34,911 nt of DNA from Dichloromethanomonas sp964477085 (GCA_964477085.1 CAYZDF010000029.1:1-34911), one strand, 5' to 3'. Shown: positions 15,241 to 24,057, counted from the stretch's first letter. Notes: generated by a model from the sequence alone, not told the origin. Numbers and translations: made by a program.

Positions 15241-17598
15241 ATGATTAAACTTGCCGTCAAGCAGCTAGTTGAATTGATTATGCGTTGCGGAGACATTGAC
15301 AGCCGCTATGTTTCCAAGGATAGAATGGCAGAAGGCGCTAAAGCCCACCGTATGCTGCAGAAAAATAACCGCGATCTTTATACAGATTATCGAAGTGAAG
15401 TATTTCTTTCTGGAGAGTTTAATTACGCGGGGACCAATTATACTTTGGAAGGGCGTGCTGATGGAGTTTTCACTGAGGAGGGGAAGACGGTAATTGAAGA
15501 AATTAAAACCACTTCTCAGCCTATCAGCCAAATTCATGCTGATTTGAACCCTGCCCACTGGGCTCAGGCCAAGTGTTACGCGTATATCTTAGCTCTAAAG
15601 GATGGCTTGCCAGAAATCTCAGTACAGTTGACCTACTACAATCTGGAGACTTATGAATCAAGACATTTTTCTCAAAACCTCACTCTTCATGAACTTCTTG
15701 AGTTTGTTACCGGATTGATTGCACAGTATGCCCAGTGGGCAAGCTTTTCTGCCGAGTGGGCAGTAAAACGTAACCATTCTATCAAGGCTTTGCTGTTTCC
15801 TTTTCCGGCCTACCGCAAAGGACAGCGCGAGCTCGCTGTAAGTGCTTATCGGGTCATGGTTGATGGGAAAAAGCTATTTGTACAAGCTCCTACCGGCATC
15901 GGGAAAACCATTTCGATGCTGTTTCCAGCAATCAAAGCTATTGGAGAAGGTGTAACGTCAAAGATCTTTTACCTTACATCGAAAACCATAACCCGCCAGG
16001 TGGCCGAGGAAGCTTTTGATAAGATGCGCATAAAGGGGCTTGATATTAAGACACTGACACTAACGGCCAAAGAAAAGATCTGTTTTTGTGAAAAACCGGT
16101 ATGCAACCCAGACTATTGCCAATATGCCAGAGGGCATTACGACCGGATCAATAACGCTATATTTGACGCCGTCCAACACTGCGATGATCTTTCCAGAAAT
16201 ATAATTAAAGAGTATGCCCGAAAGCATATCGTCTGTCCGTTTGAATTGTCTCTGGACCTATCTCTTCTGGCGGATTGTGTCATCTGTGACTACAACTACG
16301 TGTTTGATCCAAGAGCCTATCTCAGGCGTTTTTTTACCGACAGCAGCGGTGATTATGTTTTCCTGATTGACGAAGCACACAATCTGGTGGACCGTTCCCG
16401 GGACATGTTTTCAGCAGAGCTTCGTAAAACACATTTTTATCAAGTGAAGAAACAATATAAGGGTCGGGATAAAGCCTTAGACAAAATCCTCAACAGCATT
16501 AACAAAACAATGATTGCTCTGCGCCATAGCTGTGGAGAACAGGGAAATCTCGTAACAGAGGAGAAGCAAGCAGACTTTATCAGCCTGATTGAAAAATATA
16601 CCGCAGTCTGTGAACGGATGCTTAAAGAAGATCGATCGTTAGGTGAAGACAATGACTTCCTGCAATTATATTTTAACGCCTTGGGATTTCTGACAATCGC
16701 CGATTTTTATGATGAGAGGTATGTCACACTGATTGATACGGTGCGGGAGGAGGTTACGATAAAGCTGCTCTGCCTGGATTCGTCTTATCTTCTCGGAGAG
16801 GCAATGAAACGGGGAAAATCAGTACTTTTGTTTTCAGCCACGCTATCCCCGATGCCCTATTTCCGTGAGATCCTCGGAGGGGGAGATCAGGATATCATGC
16901 TGACTTTAGATTCACCATTTGCGAAACAAAGACTTTGCGTCATAGTGGCAGATCGTATTTCAACGAAGTACTATAACCGCGAACACAGCAGACAAAGCGT
17001 TACGCAACTCATTGGTTCATTTGTACTTTGTAAAAAAGGTAATTATATTATTTATTTTCCATCCTATAAGTATATGGATGACGTATATCAGGATTTTATT
17101 CTGTCATATCCCGATATCACCGCAGTTAAGCAGGAAGCTGCTTTATCTGAAGAGGACCGCGAAAAGTTTTTATCCAGTTTTCAGGAAAACCCGGAGACAC
17201 TCTTTGTGGCCTTCTGTGTACTTGGGGGAATTTTTTCTGAAGGGATAGACCTCAAAGGGAGCAGATTGATCGGCACGGTTATTGTCAGCGTGGGTCTACC
17301 TCAACTGAGTGTTCAGCAGGATATATTGAAAGATTATTTCAATCGTAAGCATGAGATGGGATTTGAGTATGCCTATATGTATCCCGGGATGAACAAAGTC
17401 ATGCAGGCTGCAGGCAGGGTCATCCGGTCTGAGACTGATACCGGAGCAGTCCTGCTTATCGATGAACGCTTTGGACAGAAACAATATATTAGCCTCTTTC
17501 CCCAGCACTGGTTTCCCCACAGAAGGATTAAGGACAAGGAAAGTCTTGAGAAGACACTGGCATCGTTTTGGAGTAATGATCAGTTTTCAAAGTCTTAA
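15241..17598 (+). CDS. XPD/DinG-family Fe-S helicase with N-terminal PD-(D/E)XK nuclease domain
   Basis: 785 residues. Residues about 40-160 carry RecB/Cas4-like nuclease motifs: LEGRADGVF (Asp), VIEEIKTTS (ExK) and HWAQAKCYAYI (QxxxY). The superfamily 2 helicase follows, with VQAPTGIGKT (Walker A), a Cys-rich insert (CFCEKPVCNPDYCQY, later HIVCPFE) placed as in the XPD Fe-S domain, DEAHNLVDRSRD (Walker B), LFSATLSPM and QAAGRVIRSETD (motif VI). It should unwind DNA 5' to 3' with ATP; the nuclease suggests trimming of the substrate during repair or recombination. GGGAGAT precedes the ATG. It stands alone between two terminators, so it has its own promoter. An SOS box was not found. Confidence 0.9.
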   Translation: MIKLAVKQLVELIMRCGDIDSRYVSKDRMAEGAKAHRMLQKNNRDLYTDYRSEVFLSGEFNYAGTNYTLEGRADGVFTEEGKTVIEEIKTTSQPISQIHADLNPAHWAQAKCYAYILALKDGLPEISVQLTYYNLETYESRHFSQNLTLHELLEFVTGLIAQYAQWASFSAEWAVKRNHSIKALLFPFPAYRKGQRELAVSAYRVMVDGKKLFVQAPTGIGKTISMLFPAIKAIGEGVTSKIFYLTSKTITRQVAEEAFDKMRIKGLDIKTLTLTAKEKICFCEKPVCNPDYCQYARGHYDRINNAIFDAVQHCDDLSRNIIKEYARKHIVCPFELSLDLSLLADCVICDYNYVFDPRAYLRRFFTDSSGDYVFLIDEAHNLVDRSRDMFSAELRKTHFYQVKKQYKGRDKALDKILNSINKTMIALRHSCGEQGNLVTEEKQADFISLIEKYTAVCERMLKEDRSLGEDNDFLQLYFNALGFLTIADFYDERYVTLIDTVREEVTIKLLCLDSSYLLGEAMKRGKSVLLFSATLSPMPYFREILGGGDQDIMLTLDSPFAKQRLCVIVADRISTKYYNREHSRQSVTQLIGSFVLCKKGNYIIYFPSYKYMDDVYQDFILSYPDITAVKQEAALSEEDREKFLSSFQENPETLFVAFCVLGGIFSEGIDLKGSRLIGTVIVSVGLPQLSVQQDILKDYFNRKHEMGFEYAYMYPGMNKVMQAAGRVIRSETDTGAVLLIDERFGQKQYISLFPQHWFPHRRIKDKESLEKTLASFWSNDQFSKS

Positions 17599-17619
17599 TT
17601 AGTTAAAACCAAGTCAAGT

Positions 17620-17651
17620 AGACCTCTTCAAGATATCGAAGGGGTCTTTTT
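17620..17651 (+). terminator. Rho-independent terminator of the helicase gene
   Basis: GACCTCTTC (17621-17629) pairs with GAAGGGGTC (17638-17646), with an A-T-rich loop and TTTTT following. Confidence 0.8.
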
Positions 17652-17791
17652 ATGATATTATATTGTCTTTTCTAAGCTATTGGATTGGATTATGTATATC
17701 TGAATTGCTAATATTTGTACTAATTTTGCGGACCTTAAACGAAAAATTAAACACGAATTATTTAGTACAAACACTTAAGGGGGAAATTGAA

Positions 17792-18802
17792 TTGATAAGA
17801 ACAATTGTTGCAATACTACTGGTACTTATTCTGGCTTTCGGTACAGGCAATGTTTATGCTAATGTTGAGGAAACGACAACGTCAAGTCGAGTATTAAGTA
17901 CTGAAGAAAATGTTCAAGTAGTAACGGAAGAAGAAAATGTTCCGGTGATCACGGAAGAAGAAATTGAAGAATCGGCAGGAGTACTTCCTGACTCTACCTT
18001 TTATGCCCTGGAGAGAGGCATTGAAGATCTACAGCTGGCAATTACCCAGAGTGAAGAAAAACTCGCCAAGCTGATGGCTCAATTTGCTACCGAAAGAGCT
18101 GCCGAAGCAGCTGTTATGGCTAACGATGGAAATGAAGAACTTGCCAGCATAGCAACAGCTGAATATGAGGAGATGCTGACTTCGGCTGTTGAACACATCA
18201 ATAAGGCGATCCAAGCAAAGGATGAAGCCGTACAAACTGTAGAAAATCTTAATGAGGCTTACAAAAAAAGTGAAGAAATCTTAAAGACAATTCTGGATAA
18301 AGTGCCGGAAGAAGCCAAAGGTGCTATTGAAGATGCGCTAAGTAACCAAGACAAAGAGATTGGGGCCGTTAATGGTTTCTATGCTGCAAAGAAAGCTTTC
18401 TTTGCTGCTAAAAGGCAATTAGAGAAGGCCAAAGAAGAACTTCAAAAAGTCAGGAAAACAGGCGATCCGGAAGCTATCCAACTTGCCGAACAAAAGGTTA
18501 AAGAAGCAGAAGTGTTAAAAGATGAACTGGAAGAATTAAAAGATGATGCAGATTTCTCAAAAGAAGAAGTCAAAAAACTGGTTGAGCAAGCTGAGAAAAG
18601 GATTGAATCCGGTTTAAAACAAGTGGAAAAAGCCAATGAAAAAATGGAAAAGGTTCAAGAAAAAGCTTTGGAAGAATTAAAGAAGGCGGAGGAAAAATCA
18701 AAGGAAGAAGTGAAGAAAGTTGAAGAAAAAGCAAGAGAAGAGGCAAAAAGGCTCGCAGAGAAAGCTAGAGAAAAAGCTCAGAAAGCTGATGACTCAGATT
18801 AG
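17792..18802 (+). CDS. Secreted coiled-coil protein, DUF5667-like
   Basis: 336 residues. A signal peptide (IRTIVAILLVLILAFGTGN then VYA-N) predicts secretion. An acidic linker rich in EEN/TEE follows. Residues about 60-130 resemble DUF5667 (AGVLPDSTFYALERGIEDLQ then LAITQSEEKLAKLMAQFATE), and the remainder, particularly the last 150 residues, is a very charged Glu/Lys/Ala coiled coil. The frame is open upstream to 17663, but TTG 17792 is the only start placed correctly after AAGGGGG (17777-17783) and directly begins the signal peptide. DUF5667 function is not established; envelope or metal-binding roles are possible. A perfect hairpin follows the stop. Confidence 0.75.
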   Translation: MIRTIVAILLVLILAFGTGNVYANVEETTTSSRVLSTEENVQVVTEEENVPVITEEEIEESAGVLPDSTFYALERGIEDLQLAITQSEEKLAKLMAQFATERAAEAAVMANDGNEELASIATAEYEEMLTSAVEHINKAIQAKDEAVQTVENLNEAYKKSEEILKTILDKVPEEAKGAIEDALSNQDKEIGAVNGFYAAKKAFFAAKRQLEKAKEELQKVRKTGDPEAIQLAEQKVKEAEVLKDELEELKDDADFSKEEVKKLVEQAEKRIESGLKQVEKANEKMEKVQEKALEELKKAEEKSKEEVKKVEEKAREEAKRLAEKAREKAQKADDSD

Positions 18803-18833
18803 GACTAAACAATAAAGCATAGAAATATATTTA

Positions 18834-18859
18834 AGGTCTGCAGTGTTTACTGCAGACCT
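18834..18859 (+). terminator. Perfect hairpin after the coiled-coil gene
   Basis: AGGTCTGCAGT (18834-18844) and ACTGCAGACCT (18849-18859) form 11 perfect pairs with a GTTT loop. The following ATTTGT is only a weak T-tract; a terminator is likely. Confidence 0.6.
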
Positions 18860-18919
18860 ATTTGTAGTGGGAAAACAGGTTTATTTTTCAAGGTAGTTGG
18901 TAATTTGTGATCAAACACA

Positions 18920-18978
18920 TTGACAATTATCTATATATGAGGCAATATATAGATGGATATCAATATATATCCGATTTG
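18920..18978 (+). promoter_or_regulatory. arsR promoter with ArsR-type operator
   Basis: TTGACA at 18920-18925 is a consensus -35. ATCTATATAT (18929-18938) and ATATATAGAT (18945-18954) are perfect inverted arms separated by 6 bases, lying in the spacer and -10 region; GGATAT/ATATCC follows as a second imperfect dyad. The position and symmetry fit an ArsR/SmtB operator for the repressor gene immediately downstream. Confidence 0.75.
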
Positions 18979-19024
18979 TGTGGGGTCTAATCGCGACGGT
19001 TATCTTTTGAAGTAGGTGAGAAGT

Positions 19025-19327
19025 TTGGGAAAAGACTATAAAATTTATGCTTCCCTTATGAAAGCATTGTCCGATGAAACAAGGATAAAAATTTTTGATA
19101 TGCTCTCTAACGGTGAGTTATGTGCCTGTAAAATTCTTGAAGAATTCAAAATTACACAACCCACTCTTTCGTATCATATGAAAATCTTGGCCGAGTCTGG
19201 TCTGGTGGAGAGTCGAAAAGAAGGTATCTGGATGAGATACTCCATCAATCCAAGTAACCTGGAAAGAATCAGAGCATTATTTGACGGGATCAGTGATGCT
19301 GCCCATAAAACACAACGACCTGAATAA
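19025..19327 (+). CDS. arsR: ArsR-family arsenic-responsive repressor
   Basis: About 100 residues of the ArsR/SmtB winged-helix family: KALSDETRIKIFDMLSNGEL, the metal site ELCACKILEEF (CxC on the recognition-helix side, the As(III) arrangement), the DNA-reading helix TQPTLSYHMKILAESGLVES, and the wing RKEGIWMRYSIN. Metalloid binding should release it from the inverted repeat upstream. A GTG at 19016 is in frame, but the AGGTGAG site (19014-19020) overlaps it and instead serves TTG 19025, giving MGKDYKIYASLMKAL. It is the first gene of the cluster with the permease, thioredoxin and DUF2703 genes. Confidence 0.88.
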   Translation: MGKDYKIYASLMKALSDETRIKIFDMLSNGELCACKILEEFKITQPTLSYHMKILAESGLVESRKEGIWMRYSINPSNLERIRALFDGISDAAHKTQRPE

Positions 19328-19338
19328 ATCATGGGGAG

Positions 19339-20352
19339 ATGAATCTTTTGTATATTCTGGAGTGGCTGAATAACCAATTACTAAAAATGGAATGGCTTAA
19401 TAACTTGGTTAGAAGGATAGTAGAAAACGTATTTGGCCTAAGTATCACGGACCGAGTAGGAGGAAGTATTCATTTCTATATTTATGATGTTATCAAGATC
19501 TTTCTCTTGCTAGCAGTACTCATTTTTACCATTTCTTATATTCAAAGTTTCTTCCCGCCGGAGAGAACTAAAAAAATACTGGGAAGGTTTAATGGTGTCA
19601 CAGCAAACATCTTCGGAGCATTATTGGGTACGGTTACTCCTTTTTGTTCATGCTCTTCCATACCATTATTTATTGGCTTTACTAGTGCTGGACTTCCGAT
19701 TGGAGTTACCTTCTCATTTTTAATATCGTCCCCCTTGGTGGATTTGGCATCTGTTATCCTTCTGGCCAGTATTTTCAATTGGAAGATAGCATTCGCCTAT
19801 GTCCTGGTTGGCCTAGTCCTAGCCGTAATAAGCGGAACGATTATCAGTAAAGCAAAATTGGAGAAATACGTAGAATCTTTTGTTTTCAGTAATCAAATGC
19901 TTGATCTTGAGTTAGAGGAATTAACCTTTCAACAACGCCTTGATTTTGCTAAATATCAAGTTCTGGATATTGTAAAAAGGGTTTGGGTTTACATTTTGAT
20001 TGGTGTCGGCATTGGGGCGTTCATCCATAACTGGATTCCCGAGGAAATGATTTCTGCAGTATTGGGCCAGGATAAATGGTATTCCGTTTTATTGGCTGCC
20101 CTGGTAGGAGTACCCATGTATGCAGATATTTTTGGAACATTACCCATCGCTGAAGCTTTAGTCTTAAAAGGTGCTGGATTAGGGACGGCACTGTCATTTA
20201 TGATGAGTGTGACCGCACTTTCGCTGCCGTCCATGATTCTATTAAAAAAAGTGGTTAAAACAAAACTACTTATTATATTTGCAGGAATCGTGACGGCAGG
20301 TATTATTATCATTGGCTATACCTTCAATGCTTTTGGCCATTTATTATTATAA
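19339..20352 (+). CDS. arsP: ArsP-type organoarsenical/metalloid permease
   Basis: This 337-residue polytopic membrane protein of the PF03773 permease family (ArsP) has eight or more hydrophobic segments. It carries the diagnostic GTVTPFCSCSSIPLFIGF motif (two functional cysteines in CSC) at about residue 93-110, followed by SAGLPIGVTFSFLISSPLVD, and in the second half VGVPMYADIFGTLPIAEALV. ArsP proteins export trivalent organoarsenicals such as methylarsenite; that is family knowledge. GGGGAGATG precedes the ATG, 11 bases after the arsR stop. Its placement with arsR supports a metalloid efflux role; other metals cannot be excluded. Confidence 0.88.
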   Translation: MNLLYILEWLNNQLLKMEWLNNLVRRIVENVFGLSITDRVGGSIHFYIYDVIKIFLLLAVLIFTISYIQSFFPPERTKKILGRFNGVTANIFGALLGTVTPFCSCSSIPLFIGFTSAGLPIGVTFSFLISSPLVDLASVILLASIFNWKIAFAYVLVGLVLAVISGTIISKAKLEKYVESFVFSNQMLDLELEELTFQQRLDFAKYQVLDIVKRVWVYILIGVGIGAFIHNWIPEEMISAVLGQDKWYSVLLAALVGVPMYADIFGTLPIAEALVLKGAGLGTALSFMMSVTALSLPSMILLKKVVKTKLLIIFAGIVTAGIIIIGYTFNAFGHLLL

Positions 20353-20420
20353 ACAGTTATTCTAAAGAGTTTTGAAACTAAACTCTTGTTTTTTAGACAA
20401 ATATATAAGGAGTGAAAAAC

Positions 20421-20660
20421 ATGATCATTAAAGTTCTGGGTTCCGGATGTAAGAATTGTATTAATTTAAAAGAAAACACGGAGACAGCAGTCAAAGAGTT
20501 GGGACTACAAGCAGAAATCGTTAAAGTGGAAGACTTTAAAGATATTATGTCCTATGGGGTTATGTCTACACCGGCACTTGTTATTGATGAAAAAGTGGTA
20601 TCCTACGGAAAAGTATTAAAAGCAAGTGAAGTAGTTAAAATCTTGGAAAAAGTTAAGTAA
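20421..20660 (+). CDS. Small thioredoxin-fold protein (redox-active disulfide protein 2 type)
   Basis: This 79-residue thioredoxin-like protein has IKVLGSGCKNCINLKEN (CxxC at about residues 10-13) and the cis-proline motif MSTPALVIDEKVV. Such MTH895-like proteins commonly accompany ArsP permeases and may keep arsenicals or the transporter's cysteines reduced. A GTG at 20412 is in frame but overlaps AAGGAG (20407-20412); ATG 20421 is well spaced and matches the family N-terminus MIIKVLG. Transcription with arsP is likely (69-base gap, same direction). Confidence 0.85.
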   Translation: MIIKVLGSGCKNCINLKENTETAVKELGLQAEIVKVEDFKDIMSYGVMSTPALVIDEKVVSYGKVLKASEVVKILEKVK

Positions 20661-20696
20661 GTTCTTAACTGTTAGATGGGAAAGAAGGTATGTTTG

Positions 20697-21137
20697 GTGA
20701 AAAAACTAATCATTGAATGGAAACACCTTGATGTCGAGGGAGAAACCTGCAACCGCTGTTACGATACAGGTGAAAATCTCAATCAAGAAGTCAAAAGGTT
20801 AAACAGGTCCTTACAATCGCAGGGGATCGAGGTCGAGTGGGTTGAGACAAAACTTGATGACAGCCAGATAAGTCAGTCCAATATCTTACTCTTTAATGGA
20901 GTTCCCATTGAAGAGATTCTGGATATCCAGGTTTCTGAGAACTTCTGTGAATCCTGTACAACATTACTCGGAAAGGATTCTTTTTGCAGAACCGTTAAGT
21001 ACAAAGGTAATGAGTACGAAGATATACCAGCCAAAGCTATCCGTCTGGCTGCTCTGAAAGTTTTAGGTATTGAAGACACAACGAAAGAAACAAAGCCTGG
21101 TTCAGGGTGTGGATGTAAAGGCAATGGTTGTTGTTAA
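20697..21137 (+). CDS. DUF2703 protein of the arsenic cluster
   Basis: About 146 residues of the DUF2703 family: KKLIIEWKHLDVEGETCNRC, NILLFNGVPIEEIL, ENFCESCTTLLGKDSFCR, YEDIPAKAIRLAALKVLG and the Cys-rich tail GCGCKGNGCC. It has eleven or so cysteines in pairs, suggesting metal or metalloid binding. Members are found beside ars genes; the biochemical role is not settled. An ATG at 20676 is in frame, but GTG 20697 has GAAGG at 20684-20688 and begins the family-typical MKKLIIEWKHLDVEG. Its stop overlaps, tail to tail, that of the opposite-strand ynzC gene. Confidence 0.85.
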   Translation: MKKLIIEWKHLDVEGETCNRCYDTGENLNQEVKRLNRSLQSQGIEVEWVETKLDDSQISQSNILLFNGVPIEEILDIQVSENFCESCTTLLGKDSFCRTVKYKGNEYEDIPAKAIRLAALKVLGIEDTTKETKPGSGCGCKGNGCC

Positions 21138-21322
21138 TTACTATGTTGCTTTTCATCAACAAATTTGATGGAATCCAACTGCTGTCTGAAGTTTTGTCTA
21201 AATACTGCCAGGTACTCTTGGCGGAGCAGTTTTTGTTCTTCCTTCTCTTCCGGCGTTAGGCCCTCAGATCTTTGTTTCTTGGCTAATTCGTTAATTCGTT
21301 GAATTCTTTCTTCATGTGTCAT
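21134..21322 (-). CDS. DUF896 (YnzC/UPF0291) protein
   Basis: This 62-residue protein matches DUF896: MTHEERIQRINELAKKQRSE then GLTPEEKEEQKLLRQEYLAV and FRQNFRQQL. It is a small helical hairpin protein; in Bacillus subtilis YnzC lies in the LexA-regulated yneA operon, but its function is unknown. An upstream Met at 21340 is in frame, but the one at 21322 follows GGGGG by 9 bases and gives the family N-terminus. The stop overlaps the convergent DUF2703 gene by three bases. Confidence 0.9.
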   Translation of the reverse strand: MTHEERIQRINELAKKQRSEGLTPEEKEEQKLLRQEYLAVFRQNFRQQLDSIKFVDEKQHSN

Positions 21323-21700
21323 GGCGAAAACCCCCTTCAATATTATTAATTATATCCCAAACGGATGCTGGAATTTATATTTACTCTTTTCATTTTTGTC
21401 ATATGTTGGCGAAAGTATTACTCATTTTGAATTATCCACTAATGCTTTCGACTAAGCAAAATGGACTAAAACCCCAACTAAAAATAAAGAATTCTGTGTA
21501 TGACAGTTTTGTATAACAGATTGAAGTATATATTGATGAGGATAGAGTTTTGGAGCTAATTAAATAAGCATAGATTTAGCACATATACTTATTGTATAAT
21601 ATTCACGGTAAATTATCCAAAGGGTCCTAGGGGTTCGGCTTTCTAGGTCTTTTTTATGCTTAATTTCGTCAGAGTTATAGAGGAGAAGGAGATTATTAAA
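21323..21700. other. Intergenic region ahead of trmB
   Basis: No gene is supported here. TATAAT lies at 21595-21600 with a weak -35, and a terminator-like hairpin follows at 21616-21655, just before the methyltransferase. Confidence 0.4.
21616..21655 (+). terminator. Hairpin with T6 in the trmB leader
   Basis: CCTAG (21625-21629) pairs with CTAGG (21642-21646), with additional outer and G-U pairs, followed by TCTTTTTT. It lies between a TATAAT (21595-21600) and the trmB start, so it may be an attenuator or end a short transcript. Confidence 0.5.
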
Positions 21701-22339
21701 TTGCGGCTAAGAAAAAAGAGGTGGGCCAGACCCGAAATTGAGAAAGACCCCAAAGCCATCCTTAACCCATGTGAATTTAAAGGGAAGTGGAAAGATGTAT
21801 TCGAAAATGAACACCCAATCCATTTGGAATTAGGTTGCGGTAAAGGGAGCTTTATAACGGAACTGGCCAAGACAAATCCAAAGATCAACTATATTGCAAT
21901 CGATACGTATGATGAAATGATCGCGTATGCCTTAAGAAAATTGAAGGCCAATGATCTCAGTAACGTAAGAATGTTACCGATGAATATTGAACATATTACT
22001 GAGATCTTTTCCAAGAATGAAATAGAAAGAATTTATATCAACTTTTGTAATCCCTGGCCTAGCAGGCGGCATAACAGACGAAGACTAACCCATACCGATT
22101 TTTTGGAAAGATATAAAACCTTTTTAAAGAAAGGTTCAGAGGTATGGTTCAAGACAGATGATGACCTGCTTTTTGGAGACAGTCTCAAATATTTTGAAGA
22201 AGCAGGCTTTGATGAATTATATAGGACCAGTGACTTATATCGAAGTGATTTTCAAGAGAATATTCCTACAGAATACGAAGAAAAATTTATTCAGCAAGGA
22301 ATAACAATAAAATTTAGCATATTTAAACTCAAGGAATAA
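21701..22339 (+). CDS. trmB: tRNA (guanine-N7-)-methyltransferase
   Basis: The 212-residue protein forms m7G46 in tRNA from S-adenosylmethionine. Family features are clear: N-terminal RLRKKRWARPEIE, SAM loop HLELGCGKGSF, IDTYDEM, catalytic-region INFCNPWPSRRHNRRRLTH, VWFKTDDDLLF and C-terminal NIPTEYEEKF. Length is normal. The frame is open up to an ATG at 21656, but TTG 21701 follows AAGGAG (21686-21691) at the right distance and gives the usual family start MRLRKKRW. The Asn of CNPWP replaces the more common Asp of SDPWP, a variant I believe occurs in clostridial members. A strong terminator follows. Confidence 0.95.
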   Translation: MRLRKKRWARPEIEKDPKAILNPCEFKGKWKDVFENEHPIHLELGCGKGSFITELAKTNPKINYIAIDTYDEMIAYALRKLKANDLSNVRMLPMNIEHITEIFSKNEIERIYINFCNPWPSRRHNRRRLTHTDFLERYKTFLKKGSEVWFKTDDDLLFGDSLKYFEEAGFDELYRTSDLYRSDFQENIPTEYEEKFIQQGITIKFSIFKLKE

Positions 22340-22341
22340 AA

Positions 22342-22386
22342 CACCTCATATCTTGAGATATTCAAAAATATCTCTTATATGAGGTG
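22342..22386 (+). terminator. Rho-independent terminator after trmB
   Basis: CACCTCATA (22342-22350) pairs with TATGAGGTG (22378-22386), and GAGATAT/ATATCTC forms an inner stem. A weak T-rich stretch follows. Confidence 0.8.
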
Positions 22387-22620
22387 CTTATTTGTTAAAT
22401 CACTTTAATGCCAATCGTTAACTTGCGGCATTTTTATACCTGCATTCTTCTGCTGAGTCAAAATTGATTTGGTAAATGTTGAATTAAGTTCAAACACAGA
22501 GTGCTTATTTAAGTGATACAGGAAAGTAGGGAGCAGTAGAGTAATTACCTGTACACCTGTGAAATATAATCAAGTATAATAAGATATTGAGATGTTTGGA
22601 TTAAGAATGGGGATATGCAA
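22387..22620. promoter_or_regulatory. Leader region with two TATAAT hexamers
   Basis: The only signals are TATAAT at 22565-22570 and 22575-22580, plausible -10 elements for the aminotransferase; no matching -35 is obvious and no other feature is seen. Confidence 0.4.
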
Positions 22621-24057
22621 ATGAAATTAGAACAATATTTTTCTGAAATGAGACGAAATACTATCGGCTATGATCATGAGTTTCAGACACCGTATGGCAA
22701 GAAAATGCTATATTATTTTGATTATACGGCTAGCGGAAGACTCTATAAGCCTATTGAGGATAAGATAACGAATCATTTTGGGCCACTTGTCGGGAATACT
22801 CATTCTGAAGAGAATGCCACGGGTACAGCTATGACTGAAGCTTATCGTTATGCCAAGGCATATATCAAAAAACATGTTAATGCAGAAAAAGAAGATGTTA
22901 TCCTTACGACGGGGTTTGGAATGACTGACGCTGTCAATAAGCTACAGAGGATCTTAGGCCTTCGCAGCGGTCGTTATGAGGAGAGACCTATTATTTTTGT
23001 TACCCACTTGGAGCACCATTCCAATCATATTTCCTGGATTGAGACAGATGCAGAAGTTGTGGTACTTGAACCGGATGAAGCGGGCTTGGTGGACCTCAAT
23101 CGGGTTGAAGCCACTTTGGAAAAATATAAGGACAGAAAATACAAAATAGGGGCTTTTACGGCCTGTTCAAATGTCTCTGGGGTACAGACACCCTACCATG
23201 AACTCGCTAAGCTTTTGCATCGCTATGGTGGGCTATGCTTTGTCGATTTTGCAGCTTCTGCTCCCTATGTACAGATAGATATGCACCCGGAAGACCAGGA
23301 AAAGAAACTGGATGCCATTTATTTTTCACCTCATAAATTTTTAGGAGGCCCCGGCACATCCGGTGTTTTGATATTTGATTCCAGGATCTATCAGAATGAA
23401 ATACCGGATTGTCCTGGTGGAGGAACGGTAGACTGGACGAATCCATGGGGGGAGAGAAAGTATGTGGACGACCTGGAAGCCCGTGAAGATGGTGGAACAC
23501 CGGGTTTTCTTCAGGCTGTTAAAACCGCTCTTTGTATTCAACTCAAAGAGAAGATGAACGTGGGTCGGATGCTTGAACGTGATAGAGAGATGATCGGCAT
23601 CCTCTTTAATGAACTGAGTGATGTTGATGGATTACATATCCTGGCTGACAATGTTATTGAGCGACTGGGTATCCTGTCTTTTTATGCCCACGGGATTCAT
23701 TACAGTTTATTCGTTAATCTCTTAAACGACCTCTATGGAATACAAGCCAGAAGTGGCTGCTCTTGTGCGGGAACGTATGGTCATTATCTGCTTCATATCG
23801 ATAAGAACCGGTCTAAGGAGATCACAGATCTGATCAATCATGGTGATCTATCACGAAAACCGGGCTGGACAAGAATATCTGTTCATCCCATGATGAAAAA
23901 TGAAGAAGTGTACAATGCTGCTCAAGCGATTAAGGATATTATCAAAAACATCAAGACCTATGAGAAAGACTATATTTATAATAGCAGAACCAACCAGTTC
24001 AAACACAAGAATGCTAAGAATTACTTGCACATGGATGAGATGTTCGCACTTGGATAA
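22621..24057 (+). CDS. Class V aminotransferase / cysteine desulfurase-like PLP enzyme
   Basis: 478 residues of the fold type I class V family. YYFDYTASGRLYKPIEDKI begins the N-terminal domain; FVTHLEHHSNHISW, CSNVSGVQTPYHELA and CFVDFAASAPYVQIDMH line the cofactor pocket. FSPHKFLGGPGTSG holds the PLP Lys (about 239), and RSGCSCAGTYGH gives Cys at about 380 and 382 on the segment where SufS/NifS carry the catalytic Cys. It is longer than SufS (about 410), with a C-terminal extension, and belongs to the group often annotated as selenocysteine lyase-like. Substrate is unknown. ATG 22621 is chosen over 22615 because GGGGAT is 8 bases away. The APC permease follows 76 bases on. Confidence 0.82.
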   Translation: MKLEQYFSEMRRNTIGYDHEFQTPYGKKMLYYFDYTASGRLYKPIEDKITNHFGPLVGNTHSEENATGTAMTEAYRYAKAYIKKHVNAEKEDVILTTGFGMTDAVNKLQRILGLRSGRYEERPIIFVTHLEHHSNHISWIETDAEVVVLEPDEAGLVDLNRVEATLEKYKDRKYKIGAFTACSNVSGVQTPYHELAKLLHRYGGLCFVDFAASAPYVQIDMHPEDQEKKLDAIYFSPHKFLGGPGTSGVLIFDSRIYQNEIPDCPGGGTVDWTNPWGERKYVDDLEAREDGGTPGFLQAVKTALCIQLKEKMNVGRMLERDREMIGILFNELSDVDGLHILADNVIERLGILSFYAHGIHYSLFVNLLNDLYGIQARSGCSCAGTYGHYLLHIDKNRSKEITDLINHGDLSRKPGWTRISVHPMMKNEEVYNAAQAIKDIIKNIKTYEKDYIYNSRTNQFKHKNAKNYLHMDEMFALG

